26,065 bases of DNA from CAZFVY01 sp964522665. GTDB taxonomy: Bacteria; Verrucomicrobiota; Verrucomicrobiia; Limisphaerales; CAZFVY01. Made by a program: the position numbers and the translations under genes. Each line of letters begins with the position of its first letter. Positions within the stretch are counted from its first letter, which is position 1. Below, one piece after another: positions 25,030 through 26,065 of the stretch. Under the pieces are notes generated by a model that was not told where the DNA came from, searched no databases, and saw only the letters and a list, made by a program, of their open reading frames with translations. The stretch lies in assembly GCA_964522665.1 (NCBI GenBank), contig CAZFVY010000101.1, positions 1-26,065 of the forward strand, in the 5' to 3' direction.

Positions 25030-25632
25030 CTACTTCGAACCTGAACTACCTCCGGACGGCGGTGTCGGACCGCTGGTTGGACTGGCGCTCAATTGTCGCA
25101 CGCCGTCTCGCACATACAGCAGCGCCGAAATACCCGTGCCGAGCGCGGCGGCCAGCGTCAACGCCGCCAGCCCGCCCGCGTTCCATTTGAATAAGGCCCA
25201 AAGAATCGTCGCCATCTGCAGTACCGTCGCGACCTTGCCGACCGGATGCGCGCGCACTTCGATTTTCCCGCAGGAATAATAAATGACCACGAAGCCGATT
25301 AAAATCAAAACGTCGCGACTCAAAACCGTCGCCACGAGCCAGAGCGGAATGCGGGGCAAGTACGGATAGTTGTCCAGACTCAGCGCCACCAGGCCGAGTA
25401 CGAGCAAAAGCTTGTCGGCCAACGGATCGAGGATCGCTCCCAATTCGCTCCGCTGATTGAAACGCCGCGCCACGAAACCATCCACGCCATCGCTGATCGC
25501 CGCCAGCAGGAACGAACCGATCGCCAAGGCCCGATACACCTCCTCCCCCCGGCTCACATAGTACAAGAGTTGCACCATGAAGAACGGCACCAGCAGGATC
25601 CGGATGATCGTGATTTTGTTAGCGGTAGTCAT
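25030..25632 (-). CDS. pgsA: CDP-diacylglycerol-glycerol-3-phosphate 3-phosphatidyltransferase
   Basis: 200-residue inner-membrane enzyme that makes phosphatidylglycerol phosphate from CDP-diacylglycerol and glycerol 3-phosphate, the committed step of acidic phospholipid synthesis. It begins MTTANKITIIRILLVP, the usual PgsA N terminus. The CDP-alcohol phosphatidyltransferase motif D-G-x2-A-R-x8-G-x3-D-x3-D is complete: Asp48 and Asp51, Gly52, Ala55-Arg56, Gly65, Asp69, Asp73. About five to six TM helices are seen. The C-terminal 20 residues are a Ser/Gly/Pro-rich tail, somewhat unusual. The start at 25632 is preferred to a frame extension to 25710 that lacks family resemblance. tRNA-Glu lies upstream on the same strand. 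Confidence 0.95.
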   Translation of the reverse strand: MTTANKITIIRILLVPFFMVQLLYYVSRGEEVYRALAIGSFLLAAISDGVDGFVARRFNQRSELGAILDPLADKLLLVLGLVALSLDNYPYLPRIPLWLVATVLSRDVLILIGFVVIYYSCGKIEVRAHPVGKVATVLQMATILWALFKWNAGGLAALTLAAALGTGISALLYVRDGVRQLSASPTSGPTPPSGGSSGSK

Positions 25633-25754
25633 GCCTTCAAATTGGAACGCGGCGGCGCCTATATTCACACCACCGGCCCCCCCTTTTTTGAGTTTGGGCG
25701 GTCCGATCAACCAACCGCGCCGCCGCGGAGACTCGAGTAGCGCCGGGTAGAAAA

Positions 25755-25829
25755 TGGCGACCCTAACGGGAATCGAACCCGTGCCGCCGCCGTGAAAGGG
25801 CGGTGTCCTAACCGCTAGACGATAGGGTC
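25755..25829 (-). tRNA. tRNA-Glu (anticodon UUC)
   Basis: 75-nt cloverleaf on the minus strand. Acceptor GACCCTA pairs with TAGGGTC, discriminator G, encoded CCA at 25755-25757. Anticodon stem CCGCC/GGCGG with loop CTTTCAC, anticodon TTC at 25794-25796. T arm ACGGG TTCGATT CCCGT. The D loop contains AGCGGTTAGGA, typical of tRNA-Glu. Confidence 0.98.
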
Positions 25830-25844
25830 GTGCTAGGGCCGGGG

Positions 25845-25874
25845 AATATAGCCGCCACGGGCGGGAGTTGTCAG
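25845..25874 (-). promoter_or_regulatory. Probable promoter of tRNA-Glu
   Basis: On the minus strand CTGACA (25869-25874) is followed after 18 bp by TATATT (25845-25850). The expected start point lies about 8 nt before the mature tRNA 5' end at 25829. This is a good sigma-70-like match by eye. The remaining sequence to the right edge (25875-26065) shows no gene. Confidence 0.5.
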
Positions 25875-26065
25875 TAAGAAAAAACGGGGGTGGCAGGCGA
25901 CGGGACGGAAACGTCGTTGTCGCCAGGGCTGGCCGGGTTTCGGATTCGCGACCTCAGGCACAACTCCCGGGTCTGGAGTGCACAATTTTTAGAATACTTT
26001 GCACAAAGCGATGGAGACAGCGGGCGAGGGGGTGTGGCAGACTGGCGGGGCGTTAGCGCGAACCA

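Noticed and set aside
25633..25710. 26-codon N-terminal extension of PgsA
   Set aside because: The extension is Gly-rich and non-conserved; the ATG at 25632 gives the standard PgsA N terminus.
1..26065. CRISPR array, transposase, integrase or prophage
   Set aside because: No regularly spaced direct repeats, and no transposase, integrase or phage structural motifs, were seen on either strand.

Overview
The window reads as an ordinary chromosomal stretch of a GC-rich (roughly 60% by eye) Gram-negative bacterium, most likely a Verrucomicrobiota member (Limisphaerales/Pedosphaera-like), with Planctomycetota or Acidobacteriota as alternatives. This is inferred from gene content, not from a search. 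The pointers are an ADOP-type ABC permease with a PadR partner, a Tat-like DUF1552 protein, a MoxR/DUF58/BatA/VWA operon, a stand-alone exosortase with an EpsI protein, and a noncoding multi-hairpin block of a style I associate with these phyla.

Layout. 1-1282 (minus): the N-terminal 378 residues of an ADOP permease running off the left edge, preceded by and overlapping a 49-codon PadR remnant. 1283-1936: no gene, several strong inverted repeats. 1937-3319 (+): a DUF1552 protein without its usual partner. 3531-5515 (+): a rhomboid protease overlapping a secreted C39-like peptidase. 5626-11865 (+): moxR, DUF58, BatA-like and VWA/GATase-like genes, overlapping or closely spaced, followed after 27 bp by a predicted lipoprotein FAD amine oxidase (11893-13413). 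13448-13535 (minus): tRNA-Leu(UAA). 13937-15085 (+): a class C beta-lactamase-like serine hydrolase. 15143-19896 (minus): one run of E1-alpha, E1-beta and E2 of a 2-oxoacid dehydrogenase, then endonuclease IV (nfo) and a GNAT acetyltransferase. 20243-21394 (+): a receiver plus HD-GYP-like protein whose catalytic residues are degraded. 21622-24859 (+): exosortase, EpsI and an exopolysaccharide initiating sugar transferase. 25030-25829 (minus): pgsA and tRNA-Glu(UUC), the latter with a readable promoter.

How the genes fit together. The MoxR block is a chaperone ATPase with three envelope-facing MIDAS/VWA proteins, the usual architecture of a MoxR-assisted assembly or surveillance system. The amine oxidase lipoprotein could be a passenger or a client. 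The rhomboid and C39 proteins are a translationally coupled membrane/periplasm proteolytic pair. The exosortase, EpsI and sugar transferase form a small surface-anchoring and polysaccharide locus. No protein in the window carries a recognisable exosortase sorting tail, so its substrates must lie elsewhere. The dehydrogenase cluster lacks E3, which must be supplied in trans.

I see no CRISPR array, transposase, phage gene or clear foreign island. The least explained items are the multi-hairpin element, the PadR remnant, the degenerate receiver/HD-GYP protein, the rhomboid-peptidase pair and the lipoprotein amine oxidase. I found no clearly new multi-gene system.
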